A DNA stretch of 64,000 nucleotides from Cepaea nemoralis (lineage: Eukaryota; Mollusca; Gastropoda; Stylommatophora; Helicidae), in contig JACEFZ010028131.1 of NCBI GenBank assembly GCA_014155875.1, positions 92,001 through 156,000 of the forward strand, written 5' to 3'. A program made the position numbers and the translations under genes. Under the pieces are notes generated by a model, which searched no databases, was not told the origin of the DNA, and saw only the letters and a list, made by a program, of their open reading frames with translations. Positions 1 to 10,432 of the stretch are shown piece after piece (the stretch's first letter is position 1; every line of letters begins with the position of its first letter).

Positions 1-41
1 TTAAGAGATGTGTACGATAGCATAATCAAGATTTTTTATGG

Positions 42-166
<125 letters not shown>

Positions 167-317
167 GGGAATCCCTTAGAAGACTGGTAGTTTTAACTCT
201 TAAGTTTGATAAATTGGTGTTTAGATCGTCCAATCTCTTAAAGGGTTTGCTTCTATCGTAGCGAGGTGTGTGTAGAGATTGTTCTATTTCCTTTGGTTGA
301 TTAGCTGATAGGTCTAT

Positions 318-560
318 TGGTAGGTTTGTTGGCTGGTTGGCTGGTTGGCTGGTTGGCTAGTTAGTTGGTTGGGACACGAGTTCTTTGTAGCAGAGCTTCC
401 CTTCCTCCTCCAAGCCCAGAAGCTATCGGTGTATTCTAGACTGGTACTAGAACTTAACATCTGCAGAGATGCCTTTGACTATGTAATCAGGCCATGATTT
501 ACTACAGTCGTGGCAATTATTAGGCCTAGGTTGTCAATATCTCACCCAAAATGCTTAGAG
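318..560 (-). mobile_element. Retroposon 3' end with (AACC)n-type tail, copy 1
   Basis: A GGTT/GGCT tandem run (318-372) abuts a body (373 to about 560) that recurs at 7073-7250, again directly after a GGTT run, and at 55610-55800. Shared words include CTTCCCTTC, CTATCGG and CATCTGCRGAG. Body plus simple tandem fits a retroposon ending in (AACC)n, read on the - strand. Family unnamed. Confidence 0.6.
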
Positions 561-968
561 GCTTTTCATTATCACCTGACCAAAGACCCAATGCCCCAAG
601 GAGTCGCTAAAGCAAGTGTGACATATCAGTGACAATGAAAGACACACAAAATCCGTCTGACGCCATCAATGTCTAACAGGTGTTGCAAGGACCACAGTTT
701 GAGAATCACTAATCACATAAGGCAATATTTTGTTACTTACTGTCTGTCTCGACATCTCGAGGAGCGCGTGTGTTCTACGACTCTGTGGGGCTCTGGGGTG
801 TGTATGTCTGTGGGAGATGAGATAACATTTATAATCTGTATGCGGCGTGGCGTCTGTTTGGGCAAGCGGCCTTTATTTCTCTGTCTGCAGACCTCAGCAA
901 TGCTGCACTTGCGTTAGTGATAGTTATACTGCTTATAGCAATGATAGTTATAATCTTTATAGATAGTT
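561..968. other. Unassigned stretch
   Basis: No coding exon, RNA gene or dispersed repeat recognised. An 82-codon open frame at 669-917 has no recognisable motif. Confidence 0.5.
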
Positions 969-1030
969 AGTAGCATATCCTTTACAGGACGTGACAATCA
1001 ACTTCAACATTATTTTTCTGCTTGTGATTT
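969..1030 (-). mobile_element. SINE C fragment (3' end)
   Basis: The reverse complement reads CGTCCTGTAAAGGATATGC, the 3' block found in the SINE C copies at 31118 and 43728. Only the last 50-60 bases remain. Confidence 0.6.
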
Positions 1031-1187
1031 TCCTCTCTCTGCAAAAGTCTTCGTGGAGATGTTACTCCTATGCTAGATCTGAAGGGAGGACTCTACACCC
1101 ACCTCATTTCGACAAATGCAATCCCTTATGAGGTCTCATCCCAAAGGAATGTCAATGTGTCGGACATTCGATCGGAACCAATTGTCT

Positions 1188-1915
1188 GTGTCTGTCTGTG
1201 TCTCTATGCATTCTGTCATCTGTCTATGTTTATATGCATTCTGTCATCTGTCTATGTTTCTATGCATTCTATCATCTGTCCATGTCCCTATGTATTCAGT
1301 CATCTGTCCATGTCCCTATGTATTCAGTCATCTGTCTATGTCTCGTTGTATTCTGTCATATATCTATATCTCCATACATTCTGCCATCTGTCTATGTCTC
1401 TATACATTCTGTCATATGTCTATGTCTCTATACATTCTGTCATCTGTCTGGGTGTCTACACATTCTGTCATATGTCTATGTCTCTATACATTCAGTCATA
1501 TGTCTATGATTCTATGCATTCTGTCATCTGTCCATGTCTCTATTATTCAGCCATCTGTCTTTGTCTCTATATATTCTGTCATCTATCTATGTCTCTATAC
1601 ATTCTACAATCTGTCTGTGACTCTATACATTCTGCCATATGTCTGTATCTATACATTCAGCCATCTGTCTGTGTCTCTATACATTCTGCCATCTGTCTGT
1701 GTCTCTATACATTCTGCCATCTTTCTGTGTCTCTATACATTCTGTCATCTGTCTCTGTCTCTATACATTCTGCCATCTGTCTATGTCTCTATACATTCAG
1801 TCATCTGTCTGTGTCTCTATACATTCAGCCATCTGTCTGTGTCTCTATACATTCTGTCATCTTTCTGTGTCTCTATACATTCTGCCATCTGTCTATGTCT
1901 ATGTTTCTCTATAAT
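1188..1915. repeat. 28-bp minisatellite, about 26 copies
   Basis: The unit contains CTCTATACATTCTG and CATCTGTCTRTG. Because 28 is not a multiple of 3 and the unit has few stops, all three forward frames stay open, giving similar Cys/Ser/Leu-rich peptides with no sign of coding. Confidence 0.95.
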
Positions 1916-1930
1916 TTGTCTTGATGAGTT

Positions 1931-2135
1931 CTCCCAATGCTCCGTGGCGAAGTAGTTACGCCGTCTGGCTCGCGCTCCTAAGGTTGTAGGTTCAGTTCCG
2001 TGCCACGATGATCGGTTCTTGTCGCTGGAGTTACGGAGTTCGTGCTTTAAGCGACGACGCTGTCGGCAATGCGTCCTGCGGGAAGAGACCGAGCGATGTG
2101 GGATCAAACCCGATGCAATCAAGCCGATCTGCCTT
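1931..2135 (+). mobile_element. SINE A, near full length
   Basis: A tRNA-like head has A-box-like TGGCGAAGTAGTTACG and B-box-like GGTTCAGTTCC at 1989-1999. The body is shared with copies at 3921-4155 (-), 9088-9240 (-), 9992-10212 (+), 22503-22650 (-) and 36185-36410 (-). The 3' part carries the family words GACCGAG and GGGATCAAACCCGATGCA. Transcription by RNA polymerase III would be expected of a live copy. Confidence 0.85.
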
Positions 2136-2443
2136 TAAATGCCTTTATTTTTTATATGAATTCTTCAATATTTTCCAACACCTCTTCGTCACCCTATCTT
2201 CCGGTGTGCGTGTGTGACTTTGCGTGGGTGGGCATATGGTTGAGTCGAATTTCGCAGCTGCTAACATACTTTTAAAACAGTAATCCCACATTCCTGTATA
2301 ATGCCAACCTGTTGCCAACGTTTGTATTCCCGATTTAATGCTATTGAAACATTGTACGCCACCTGCATGAGCATTCATTGCAGTTCATCTGTTCTAAATC
2401 AAGTCTGAAGCAATAGCTGCAGTTTTACAGTTGTTTGTTGACA
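2136..2443. other. Unassigned stretch
   Basis: Nothing recognised between the SINE A copy and the 42-bp minisatellite. Confidence 0.5.
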
Positions 2444-3233
2444 TCAAGGTTTAGAAGGAAGTCTGCAGTTAGTGGTTCGTACAAATCTATGTTTAGAAGG
2501 AAGTCTGCAGTTAGCGGTTTGTACAAATCTAGGTTTAGAAGGAAGTCTGCAGTTAGTGGTTTGTACAAATCTATGTTTAGAAGGAAGTCTGCAGTTAGCG
2601 GTTTGTACAAATCTAGGTTTAGAAGGAAGTCTGCAGTTAGCGGTTTGTACAAATCTAGGTTTAGAAGGAAGTCTGCAGTTAGCGGTTTGTACAAATCTAG
2701 GTTTAGAAGGAAGTCTGCAGTTAGCGGTTTGTACAAATCTAGGTTTAGAAGGAAGTCTGCAGTTAGCGGTTTGTACAAATCTAGGTTTAGAAGGAAGTCT
2801 GCAGTTAGCGGTTTGTACAAATCTAGGTTTAGAAGGAAGTCTGCAGTTAGCGGTTTGTACAAATCTAGGTTTAGAAGGAAGTTTGCAGTTAGCGGTTTGT
2901 ACAAATCTAGATTTAGAAGGAAGTCTGCAGTTAGCGGTTTCTACAAATCTAGGTTTAGAAGGAAGTCTGCAGTTAGCGGTTTGTACAAATCTAGGTTTAG
3001 AAGGAAGTCTGCAGTTAGCGGTTTGTACAAATCTAGGTTTAGAAGGAAGTCTGCAGTTAGCGGTTTGTACAAATCTAGGTTAAGAAGGAAGTCTGCAGTT
3101 AGCGGTTTGTACAAATCTAGGTTTAGAAGGAAGTCTGCAGTTAGCGGTTTGTACAAATCTAGGTTAAGAAGGAAGTCTGCAGTTAGTGGTTTGTACAAAC
3201 CTAGGTTAAGAAGGAAGTCTGAAGTTAGTGGTA
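2444..3233. repeat. 42-bp minisatellite, about 19 copies
   Basis: The unit contains TTAGAAGGAAGTCTGCAG then TTAGCGGTTTGTACAAATC. Since 42 is 14 codons, both strands have long open frames with a 14-residue repeat (for example RFRRKSAVSGLYKS). Units are nearly identical, pointing to recent amplification. The array resumes at 3803 after a LINE insertion. Confidence 0.97.
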
Positions 3234-3802
3234 TGATACCACAACATCTAGCTTGAGAATGGAGGTGGGGGCAGTCAGTGCAGCTTTCCGCTGGATCGAG
3301 AATGCGATACACACACATATCGTGATTATAACTGACTCAGAAAGCATGCTGAGGACGGTGAGGACGGGCAGGCTTCGTGCCTAGTGGCTTGCTTCGTTTC
3401 GGAGGTCACGGGTGGCAAGCATCGCCTGGATCTTTTCTCCGGGGCATGCCGGTGTGCTGGGGAATGAACAGGCGGACAGATTGGCTGGCTCTGCAGAACT
3501 TGGTGGAGTATTGATGCATGACAAGGCAGACGTGGTTGCGGCCTTGTGGGAGCACGTGTACACCTCGGAGGAGCAAATGGATCACCATGGTCTGGCAAGA
3601 ATGAGACAGCGAGGGGTGACGAGGGGATCTGGCCGACGCTCGACGCTCAGAGGAAAGGCGAGACGGACATATAATCAGATTGCTACTGGTACTATTGGTG
3701 TTGGAACTCTTCGCTGGCTGCCGAGGATGGAGACGGAGCGCCTATGGGAATTCCCCGAATGCTGTGATGTCGGTTCCTAGATCAATCAATCAATCAATCA
3801 AC
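3234..3802 (+). mobile_element. 5'-truncated non-LTR retrotransposon with (AATC)n tail
   Basis: Inserted inside one unit of the 42-bp minisatellite: the unit stops after GTTAGTGGT and resumes at ACAAATCTAGG. It holds an RNase H fragment, a stop at 3778-3780 and a tail of ATCA/AATC repeats to about 3802. The same 3' end is at 18911-18979. Confidence 0.85.
3258..3780 (+). pseudogene. LINE RNase H domain fragment
   Basis: The frame reads ITDSESML (an RNase H acidic position) and then GHAGVLGNEQADRLAG, the conserved C-terminal RNase H block with its histidine and aspartate. An in-frame TAG near 3383, where a Trp codon would fit, breaks the domain; a methionine at 3412 reopens the frame. The C-terminus, ending near WEFPECCDV, recurs in the copy at 18911. 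RNase H would remove template RNA during retrotransposition. This copy lacks reverse transcriptase and endonuclease. Confidence 0.8.
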
Positions 3803-3905
3803 AAATCTAGGTTAAGAAGGAAGTCTGAAGTTAGTGGTTCGTACAAACCTAGGTTAAGAAGGAAGTCTGCAGTTAGACAGTGGTTTGTTCAAACCTAGGT
3901 TATAA
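3803..3905. repeat. Remainder of the 42-bp minisatellite
   Basis: Two to three diverged units follow the LINE tail, with the variants AACCTAGGTTAAG and GTCTGAAG also seen in the last units before the insertion. Confidence 0.9.
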
Positions 3906-3920
3906 AAAAAAGTCTTAAAA

Positions 3921-4155
3921 GTCGAGATGATCGACTTCATTGCACCGGGTTTCATCCCATATGGTTTGGTCTCTTTCCGCAGCGCGGTCTGCCTAAAGCG
4001 TCGCACAAAACACGAACTCCGTAGCTCCAGAGACGACCATCAGGAGTCTCCTAGAAAAATGCACTCTTGAACCGAAAGGCGTAGCCCGGAATCGAACTCA
4101 CAACCTTTGAAGCGTGAAGCAAACCACTTGAACACTTCGCCACGGAGCCTCCCTG
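3921..4155 (-). mobile_element. SINE A, near full length
   Basis: Reads in reverse from head GGCTCCGTGGCGAAGTG (near 4150) through B box AGTTCGATTCC to GATGAAACCCGGTGCAATG. Same family as 1931-2135. Confidence 0.85.
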
Positions 4156-4181
4156 TATTATGTGAAAATGTAACGTAATTT

Positions 4182-4290
<109 letters not shown>

Positions 4291-4324
4291 AATGGGAAGT
4301 AGGGGTTTATCATTGTTATGACTC

Positions 4325-4450
4325 AACAGTTGTTAATATGGTAGCAGACACGTTGTATTATAACGCATTTCAACATTTCGGCGATATATAAGCCCTTGAC
4401 AGATATGAGAATTCGCCCAACACGATTAATTCTCCCATGGCAATTCATCA
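4325..4450. repeat. Dispersed repeat, copy 1
   Basis: Similar to 63430-63570. Shared words are GTTAATATGGTA, CAGACA, GTTGTATTATA and CCCATGGCA. The type of element is unclear. Confidence 0.55.
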
Positions 4451-4839
4451 GTTTAACACAACACACACACATGGACATACTAAACATCAAGTGGTCTGTG
4501 AAAGAACTGTAACGTAAGGCAGAGTCCCTGGAAGCAGAGGCGGCGGACTACCAGCGCGAAGAGGGACTCAAGATATTGCAGACATCTTTGGCTTGGAATC
4601 AATGCGGCAGCAGAGATTTTATTTTACTCGGTTTGAACTCAAGTGTAGTCTATACACCTGCTACTACTTCTGGTGCAATGGACTGATTGATGCATGTGGA
4701 TTCGCTTTCCTTATTATTAGTGTCCCTTGCCATCAGGCGAACCCACTCCGACTTGACAGGTACTTGTAAGTTACATCGCCAAGTCAAAGACGAGAAGTCA
4801 ACATTTTAGTCTAACTGACCGGTGCAGTCAAGCTAAAAA

Positions 4840-5500
4840 CCATCTGATGGCTGTGGAAATGTTGTTTCTGAGGAAAATGCAAAGAATCCCATGGACAGCC
4901 AGATAACCCAATGACCACGTACTACAGGAGACAAATGAACATCGTAAACTGATTAGAGAAATTAGACGTAGACAGTTACTTTTATTGGGGCATGTTATGA
5001 GAAGAAATGAATTGGAGAATTTGGTGACAACTGGCAAGATCGAAGGGAACAGACCAAGGGTAAGACAGAGAAGTAAATACCTGGATGGCTTGGCCACATG
5101 GCATGATCGAGACAGGAACACTGAGCTTTTTTTCGGTCGTTCGCTGTGAGCTCAAGCGTAGTCCATACACACTTTTATAGTAGCGATGGACTGAATTTGG
5201 CGTGTGGATTAGCTTTCCCTATTAACAGTGTCCCTCGCCATCAGGCGAACCCACTCTGACTTCAGAGGTACTTGTAATTTACGTCCCCAAGTCAAGGACC
5301 ACAGGTCAACATTTTAGTCCAGTTGTCCTGTGTAGGGGTTGAAACACTTACCACGGCATCAGCACCACGAATGTTTAAGGACACGCGTTCTTACCCAATC
5401 AGCCATGCGGACCTGCAGAACACTGAGCTGATCCACGACTGTGTTGATCGAGTGAAATGGCGAGTCATGACCGCCCACGCTTTCCGGCACGGCACATGAT
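4840..5500 (+). pseudogene. LINE reverse-transcriptase C-terminal remnant
   Basis: Decayed coding end of the LINE above, with stops and frame changes and a 290-bp SINE in the middle. The motif order (RMLRIPW-like, GHVMRR, TGKIEG, WHDRDR, HGT stop) also occurs at 11070-11700, 39710-40120, 47590-47990, 53990-54200 and 59860-60450. No catalytic domain remains. Confidence 0.75.
5128..5417 (-). mobile_element. SINE B copy 2, full length with 12-bp TSD
   Basis: GAACACTGAGCT occurs at 5116-5127 and 5418-5429. The element is about 290 bp: T-rich 3' tail at the left, head at the right ending GCGGACCTGC. It sits in the LINE remnant, whose coding sequence continues after the second TSD copy. Confidence 0.92.
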
Positions 5501-5600
5501 GGATGGATGGACCGGTGTAGGGGATGAACCCGCTATCTCAGCATCAGCATACCGGCTGTTCAAGAACTCGCGCTCGTATCCATTCAGCCATGCCGACCTC

Positions 5601-6631
5601 TAGCAGGAGAGATTAGGAAATATCAAGAAACTGTCGGCAGGCCGTGATGAGAGCGATGGTCTCCGACGAACCTGGTGCATGATGATCCTGGTGTCTACAA
5701 CCATTGTCCTTTATCAAGTTGCGCTTTTCATCTGCTTTTCGCTTGCCTAACTCAATTGTTCTTCTCTCATCCCATAGTATTCTTTACATATCCCCAGAGA
5801 CACCACATCTCCACGAGCCATCAGATGGTTTTCAGCTTATCTGCTTAATATCCATGTCTCCATGCGCACAACAATTAGTCCCCACAATACTCTTTGATTG
5901 GCCCTTCCACATTGCCATTCACATCTATTACATCGGCTAGCCAATAAACCTGAAAGCAGTATAAGAAACTTTGAATATGACAGTTGGCAACCGCTAAAAT
6001 ATTCCCAGCAATAATTTTAATCAAGTTCCTGTGTTTAAACATATTGGTGGATTTAGCCCAATGCTTTAATTCTAACAATAGCCATAAAAACTGGGGAAAC
6101 TGGCTACGTCACAGTAATATATTTACGTTACCACCACACCCCAGTAGAAGCCAGGCTTCCACGGCTTACCACAAATTGTATTACAAAAAATTTTCTGTTG
6201 ATAGACGCAGATATCTATCTCCATGAAATAGTATCCCATTTTGCAACAATGTTGATCAATGTACCGTGCTGCCGCTATAAAGGCGGCGTTGTGTCGGTTA
6301 TCTCTTTGTGGTATCGCCATAAATTAAATCGGTTTATGGCCATATTGGAATTAGCAAAAGTTGCATTGGCGGATGAGAAGATTCGCGAATTGTCCGGACG
6401 ATGAATAAGTGATGACTTCTCAAGCGGAAACTTGAACGATTGTATGAAGCCGTGCAGTTGGTCGCCATGACAGTTTGCATTTAACGCGTCTGTGTTTGTC
6501 TGTGCAAGGATGCATTTTGGGAATTTCCGTTCTCGTTTGCGGTGATTCGTTTATTTACCTTTGAATGATTTTGTTGTTAAATTTACAGCTTTATATGTAG
6601 ATAGGTGTTGAAGGGGTTTTAAGCGCTGTAT
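5601..6631. other. Unassigned stretch, about 1 kb
   Basis: The first 80 bases may be more LINE tail (AVMRAMVSDEPGA in one frame). The rest has short open frames (5704-5940 and 5984-6226 on +) with no recognisable domain. A host exon cannot be excluded. Confidence 0.4.
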
Positions 6632-7072
6632 GGTTTGTTTGTGGGTTGGTGGTTGGTTGATGGGTGGGATGAGTGGTTAGTTGGTTCGTTCGTTTGTTAA
6701 TTGGTTGGTTTGTGGATGGGCGGCTAGGTTGGTTGGTTGGTTGGTCCTTTCGTTCGTTCATTTGTTAATTGGTTGGCTGGTTAGTTGGTTGGTGTGTGGG
6801 TGGGTGACTGGGTGAATGCGTGGGTTGATAGGTGGTATTGTGGGTGAGTTGATTGGTTGGTTCTATAGTTCGTTTTCTTGTTAATTGGTTGGCGGATGGG
6901 TGAGTGGTTCTTTGGCTGGTTGGTTGGTTGGTTGGTTGGTTAGTTAGTTAGTTAGTTGATTGAATGGTTGGATGGTTGGTTGGTTGGTTGGTTGGTTGGT
7001 TGGTTGGTTGAATGGTTGGTTGGTTGGTTGGTTGGTTGGTTGGTTGGTTGGTTGGTTGGTTGGTTAATAGAT
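6632..7072. repeat. Degenerate (GGTT)n tract
   Basis: About 440 bases of GGTT with GGGT, GGCT and GTTC variants, becoming pure near 6970-7066. It abuts the retroposon 3' end at 7073, so it is probably that element's expanded (AACC)n tail. Confidence 0.85.
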
Positions 7073-7250
7073 TTTATCACTCCTAACCCTGTACAAAAAT
7101 AATATCTGCACATATACTAAGTTTCAGAGCTCTCCTTCCCTTCTCCAGGCTCAGAAACTATCGGGGTATGAACGACCGGTATTGATGCTTCACATCTGAG
7201 GAGACGCATGATATGTTTATTAAAACTGGCAACATGGAAACAACGACGTC
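7073..7250 (-). mobile_element. Retroposon 3' end with (AACC)n tail, copy 2
   Basis: Same body as 373-560 and 55610-55800, with CTCCTTCCCTTCTCC, CTATCGGGGTATG and CACATCTGAGGAGA. Confidence 0.6.
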
Positions 7251-7724
7251 TACTGACGGGGTCATAGCTAGTCACCAAGGCGGGAGTGAAGACTGGGCCA
7301 ACTGCCGGGGGAAGAAGCTGGCTTTCTCACGGTCAGTCACTTTGCAGAGTTAACTCTGGTAGAGGCACCGGGTGCCCAGTGTTCGCCCCCCCCCCCCTAG
7401 GGTGGGATGGCTTGTGGGCAGGCACACTTAGCGATGTCCATCTCGGAATGTGTGTATACACGACAGGAGAAAACCGCTGGAGTAGTGACCCGGACGGGCC
7501 CGGACACTGAGAGCGTCAGGAAGGTAAAGGGGCAGAAACATTCAGCGAGGGGGGACATTTTCTGATGATCAGAATGCATCGTGTCGTGCTAGCTGCGTGG
7601 ATTGTTACCACTGCAGGACTTGCTTTACGCGCATGGAGAAGTTTTCTGCCGATGGTGGTATCCCCATATTTGTATAGACCGATCGGTACTCGTGGGTGGG
7701 GTTGTCTGTGTCATGTCTCCACAC
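7251..7724. other. Mostly unassigned, with a short SINE D fragment
   Basis: Contains a C run at 7387-7398. At 7655-7705 the words ATATTTGTATAGACCGATCG match the reverse of the SINE D 3' part seen at 46770. Confidence 0.45.
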
Positions 7725-8700
7725 AATCCTTCCACACCGTGTCTCCACACCATGCCTCCACACCATGCCTCCACACCATGCCTCAACACCATGTCTCCAC
7801 ACCTTTTCTCCACACCATGCCTCCACACCATGCCTCCACACCCTGCCTCCACACCATGCCTCAACACCATGTCTCCACACCTTTTCTCCACACCATGCCT
7901 CCACACCATGCCTCCACACCTTTTCTCCACACCATGCCTCCACACCTTTTCTCCACACCATGCCTCCACACCATGCCTCCACACCTTTTCTCCACACCTT
8001 TTCTCCACACCATGCCTCCACACCATGCCTTCACATCTTTTCTCCACACCATGCCTCCACACCTTTTCTCCACACCATATCTCCACACCATGCCTCCACA
8101 CCATGCATCCACACCTTTTCTCCACACCATGCCTCCACACCATGCCTCCACACCATGCCTCCACACCATGCCTCCACACCATGCCTCCACACCATGCCTC
8201 CACACCATGCCTCCACACCATAGCTCCACACCTTTTCTCCACACCATGCCTCCACACCATGCCTCCACACCATGCCTCCACACCATGCCTCCACACCATG
8301 CCTCCACACCATGCCTCCACACCATGCCTCCACACCATGCCTCCACACCATGCCTCCACACCATAGCTCCACACCTTTTCTCCACACCATGCCTCCACAC
8401 CATGCCTCCACACCATGCCTCCACACCATAGCTCCACACCTTTTCTCCACACCATGCCTCCACACCATGCCTCCACACCATGCCTCCACACCATGCCTCC
8501 ACACCATATCTCCACACCATGCCTCCACACCGTGCCTCCACACCATAGCTCCACACCTTTTCTCCACACCATGCCTCCACACCATGCCTCCACACCATGC
8601 CTCCACACCATGCCTCCACACCATGCCTCCACACCATGCCTCCACAACATGCCACTGCACCATCCCTCCACACCTTTTCTCCACAACATGCCTGTGCGCC
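7725..8700. repeat. 13-bp minisatellite, about 75 copies, two unit types
   Basis: Tandem CCACACCATGCCT units mix with CCACACCTTTTCT units and rarer TAG-containing ones. With no stop in most units, all frames on both strands are open for hundreds of codons, which is not evidence for protein. Confidence 0.97.
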
Positions 8701-8734
8701 ATAATTTGAGTAGACACTGTTCCGCCAAAGCGTG

Positions 8735-8900
8735 AATCCACGTCATTTTTCCACACCTCCCCATAATGGCTCCACCCGCTGCCAACATATTCTGCCACCA
8801 AACCATACCACTACACAATACCGCCAAACTATACCATCACACCATACCACCGCACTATACTACCAAACTATACCCCCACACCATACCCCCATTATGCTCC
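8735..8900. repeat. Degenerate flank of the 13-bp minisatellite
   Basis: CACACCATACCACC-like units with many changes continue the array, as expected of its older edge. Confidence 0.75.
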
Positions 8901-9087
8901 GTTCCTGTGCCAGCGAATAGCACTCAAAATGCTCCTCACTGCCCTATGTGAACAACGGAATAGACAGGAGTGTCGGCAAGCCAACAGCCCACACAGGTAC
9001 ACTGTGCATAATGCCGCCGCAAGAATGCCAACACAAAAGTCCTCCACGAAAAATACAGTTCATCGTCGATGGAATCGGCAGTCACCA

Positions 9088-9240
9088 GAAAGACTTCATT
9101 GACTCGGGTTTTATCCCATATGGCTCGGTCTCTTTTCGCAGGGTGATCCGCCGAAAGCACCGCACAAAGCACGAACTCCGTAGCTCCAGCGACGACTCAC
9201 AGGAGTCTCCTGAAAAATGCACTCGTGAACCGAAAAGGGC
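9088..9240 (-). mobile_element. SINE A, truncated
   Basis: The reverse of the SINE A 3' body (CTTCATTGACTCGGGTTTTA, then GCACGAACTCCGTAGCTCC). The tRNA-like head is missing. Confidence 0.8.
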
Positions 9241-9621
9241 ACACCAGTCAATTCAGCAACAGCCGGCCGCCATCGTTCCGAACATGCAGTTCACGCTACA
9301 AACAACCACGGACAGATGTAAAAGCATTTCACGCGAAATTCACAGCTCACAGTGTCGCGCCATACACTCATTCAGTATCAGGGCTACGGAATCATGCACT
9401 ACCAGTCTAACATGAGGAAATGCGAATGCAAACCATAGCCACAAGCGTAACCTCTCAGGAGGTCTCAACGCTTTAAATGTCTATCCGCCATGTTGAGGAC
9501 CGGAAGTCCCAATCGACTGTAGACTAAGTCTCAGCCCAAATCCTTCTTAGTCGCCTCTTACGACATGCATGGAAGCATGATTGATTGATTGATTGAAGCA
9601 AAGGACCTCTTCTTGCGTTAA
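9241..9621. other. Unassigned, with a GATT run
   Basis: TGATTGATTGATTGATTG at 9580-9597 resembles a reversed (AATC)n LINE tail. The preceding TTAGTCGCCTCTTACGACA block looks like a repeat end, but its family is not identified. Confidence 0.4.
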
Positions 9622-9848
9622 GACTCATTGGCTACATGGTCCTACACCCATATTGTTATAGACCAATTGGCACTCGGTTGGTGATCGGATATGCATCACG
9701 CCGACCACCTTTAATTCTCACGAGATTGCCTGGTACGCAATTTAACTGAGGCCAATTTTAAAATTCAGATCTTATGCACATTTGAACCCTTGTCCATCAG
9801 ATCGGCAGGTCAACGTCTAGCCACGACGCCATCCCGGCTCCCGAGGTC
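9622..9848 (-). mobile_element. SINE D, near full length
   Basis: Read on the - strand: head GATGGCGTCGTGGCTAGACG, B box AGGGTTCAAATG, then a body matching 62036-62285 and ending near GGTCTATAACAATATGGG. Confidence 0.7.
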
Positions 9849-9849
9849 T

Positions 9850-9966
9850 CTGCATTAAAGATACCCTGGGCGTGAAAATGGCTGAGGCTGGGGAACTAGG
9901 CAAAGATCGAGAGTATATTCAGAGTGCTGTAATGAGAGCGACTTTCTGTAAAGGATCCGTTGATTG
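9850..9966 (+). pseudogene. LINE C-terminal fragment
   Basis: One open frame reads DTLGVKMAEAGELGKDRE then AVMRATFCKGS and a stop. The same ending, degenerate, is at 31385-31670. Only the last 40 or so codons of a LINE ORF2 remain. Confidence 0.6.
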
Positions 9967-9991
9967 TTAATAATAGATTGCATTGTTGCAT

Positions 9992-10212
9992 AGGGAGTCT
10001 CCGTGGCTAAGAGGTTATGCTGCCTGCCTCGCGCTTCGAAGGTTGTGAGTTCGATTCCGGCCGACGTCGTCTGGTTCACGAGTGTAGTTTTCTCGGAGAC
10101 TCCTAGGAATCGTCGCTGGAACTATAGAGTTCGTTGATTGTGCAGCGCTTTCGGCAGGCCGTCCTGTGCAGAGATACTGAGCTATATGGGATAAAACCCG
10201 ATGCATGAAGCC
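9992..10212 (+). mobile_element. SINE A, near full length
   Basis: Head TCCGTGGCTAAGAGGTTATG, B box AGTTCGATTCC at about 10048-10058, 3' body GGATAAAACCCGATGCATG. Confidence 0.88.
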
Positions 10213-10277
10213 TATCCTCCTTGCTTTTTAAAGCTTTTCTTTTATTGTTAGATAGCTGTTTCACATGCTTATAAGTA

Positions 10278-10432
10278 TAGGGTGTATTTTTAATGACTGT
10301 ACAGTCTTTGAAAATATTGCCGGTCCAAGTTTTGTATTCACCCTCTGTAAAGTTCATGAAACATAATAGGTACATACAAAACTTGGACCGGCAATAATTT
10401 CAAACACTGCCAGTCATTAAAAATACACCCTG
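10278..10432 (-). mobile_element. Palindromic MITE, copy 1
   Basis: The arms (GGGTGTATTTTTAATGACTG and its complement) extend about 65 bases each side of a short centre, and TA flanks both ends (10276-10277, 10433-10434). A second copy at 18389-18544 has its centre reversed. The TA target suggests Tc1/mariner-type mobilisation; no transposase is present. Confidence 0.88.

Larger units (their letters stand above)
4825..5509 (+). mobile_element. 5'-truncated LINE inside SINE B, itself split by SINE B copy 2
   Basis: TSD GACCGGTG flanks it. Coding remnant 4840-5125 reads like the C-terminal end of a LINE reverse transcriptase (FLRKMQRIPWTA, then GHVMRRNELENLVTTGKIEG). It continues after the nested SINE at 5418-5500 (CVDRVKWRVMTAHAFRHGT) and ends in a GATGGATGG tail. 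An uninterrupted relative is at 53990-54200 on the - strand. Confidence 0.85.
4617..5600 (-). mobile_element. SINE B copy 1, split by a LINE
   Basis: The body (4617-4824) and the tRNA-like head (5511-5600) form one SINE B interrupted by the LINE at 4825-5509. The sequence GACCGGTG lies at both junctions (4817-4824 and 5510-5517). The head carries B box GGGTTCATCCCC-like and an A-box-like TGGCTGAATGG in reverse. Joining the parts gives the order seen in intact SINE B copies such as 46887-47170. Confidence 0.85.

Noticed and set aside
2435..3256. 273-codon repeat protein RFRRKSAVSGLYKS
   Set aside because: The 42-bp unit is a multiple of three; both strands are equally open and there is no gene context.
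7625..8827. 400-codon open frame on the - strand and overlapping + frames
   Set aside because: Produced by the 13-bp minisatellite, whose unit lacks stops in most frames.
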